Assembly: GCA_009695015.1 (NCBI GenBank)
Contig: SIBT01000028.1
Span: 1 to 5,756, forward strand
DNA: 5,756 bases
Reading direction: 5' to 3'
Origin: Candidatus Nomurabacteria bacterium
GTDB taxonomy: Bacteria; Patescibacteriota; Minisyncoccia; Phycocordibacterales; UBA9973
Position numbers and translations under genes: made by a program
Shown: in pieces, positions 5,310 to 5,756 of the stretch
How the letters are laid out: every line of letters begins with the position of its first letter
How positions within the stretch are numbered: the stretch's first letter is position 1
Notes under the pieces: generated by a model
What the model was told of the DNA's origin: nothing
Database searches by the model: none
Seen by the model: only the letters and a program-made list of their open reading frames with translations

Positions 5310-5756
5310 ATGAATAAAAAAAGAAGTTTTTGGGAGAGATTGACCGGAGGCATACATGTAGAAGAAGAACTTAAAGAACCAAAGAAAAGTTTAACGGGGG
5401 GGAATAATGATGGTAAGAAAGATAAAAAAAATAACTGGATTGAAGAAGAAAATGAAGAAGCGGAATTAGCAGTAGATCTTTATCAAACTCCTACAGATAT
5501 TATTATACAGACAATGGTAGCTGGAGTTAGGCCAGAAGATTTAGAATTATCAATCGCCCGCGACATAGTCACCATCATTGGTAAACGCGAAGAACATCGA
5601 AATATAGATGAAGAAAATTATTTTACCAAAGAGCTTTACTGGGGGAAATTTTCTCGCACCCTTTCACTCCCTCAAGAAGTAGAACCAGAAGAAGTCGAAG
5701 CGACCGAAAAACACGGACTCCTCACTATTAAAATAAGAAAAGTAGATAAAGAAAAA
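5310..5756 (+). CDS. Hsp20/alpha-crystallin small heat-shock protein, 3' truncated
   Basis: Small heat-shock proteins are cytoplasmic ATP-independent holdases that keep unfolding proteins soluble. The frame runs open from ATG 5310 to the window edge (149 residues, no stop reached). Residues 1-15 read MNKKRSFWERLTGGI, followed by a charged, low-complexity linker rich in Lys, Asn and Glu (about 16-51). The alpha-crystallin domain spans about 52-144: AVDLYQTPTDIIIQTMVAGV (54-73), PEDLELSI (75-82), VTIIGKREE (87-95), YWGKFSRTLSLPQEV (110-124) and the conserved GLLTIKI strand (136-142). Little is probably missing, mainly a short C-terminal tail. No Shine-Dalgarno sequence precedes the ATG. A run of seven G (5396-5402) lies in the linker, encoding Gly-Gly, and is unusual in this AT-rich DNA. 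Confidence 0.93.
   Translation, partial: MNKKRSFWERLTGGIHVEEELKEPKKSLTGGNNDGKKDKKNNWIEEENEEAELAVDLYQTPTDIIIQTMVAGVRPEDLELSIARDIVTIIGKREEHRNIDEENYFTKELYWGKFSRTLSLPQEVEPEEVEATEKHGLLTIKIRKVDKEK

Overview
The window is AT-rich bacterial DNA with very short intergenic spaces, no clear Shine-Dalgarno sequences and a TGA codon that acts as a normal stop (end of valS). The gene set and protein style suggest Candidate Phyla Radiation DNA, most likely Parcubacteria/Patescibacteria. It has a short ValRS lacking the usual C-terminal coiled coil, a PemK/MazF protein with the EREIWW core, a PrsW-type membrane protease, and an Hsp20 with a WxRLTGGI start and an LYQTPTDIIIQTMVAGV core. This assignment is inference from protein character. 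Use of TGA as stop argues against the Gracilibacteria/Absconditabacteria code.

Layout: positions 1-480 carry no protein gene but are rich in RNA/DNA structure. From left to right there is a cluster of perfect hairpins (75-156), a 14-bp palindrome (181-194), and a compact minus-strand structured RNA candidate (about 193-338) with three GNRA-capped hairpins, a 13-bp hairpin and a pseudoknot. These are followed by a minus-strand terminator-like hairpin (364-401) and a plus-strand promoter-to-terminator unit (400-490) that could make a tiny RNA. A PemK/MazF-family gene lies on the minus strand (488-865). Its conserved N-terminus is in another frame, apparently because of one extra A. Next comes a plus-strand promoter and a GC-rich leader (918-1098), then tsaD (1099-2328, with a GC-rich palindromic insertion in the coding sequence) and valS (2346-4547). 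A PrsW-family protease gene follows, overlapping valS by 11 bp (4537-5238), and then an Hsp20 gene (5310 to the window edge).

Working together: TsaD (t6A37 formation on ANN-decoding tRNAs) and ValRS (tRNA-Val charging) are translation-fidelity genes sharing a tight plus-strand cluster. The PrsW-like protease and Hsp20 suggest membrane and protein-stress functions next to them. Two genes (valS and the intact-frame start of pemK) have the same arrangement: an extended -10 box (TGGTAnnnT), six bases, then ATG. That fits leaderless transcription.

The best candidate for something undescribed is the minus-strand RNA at 193-338. Four of its helices, including the pseudoknot, each contain a pair that is a G·U wobble only if the minus strand is the RNA and would be an A·C mismatch on the other strand. 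All three of its short-hairpin loops read as GNRA only on that strand. I could not match it to a known family by eye.
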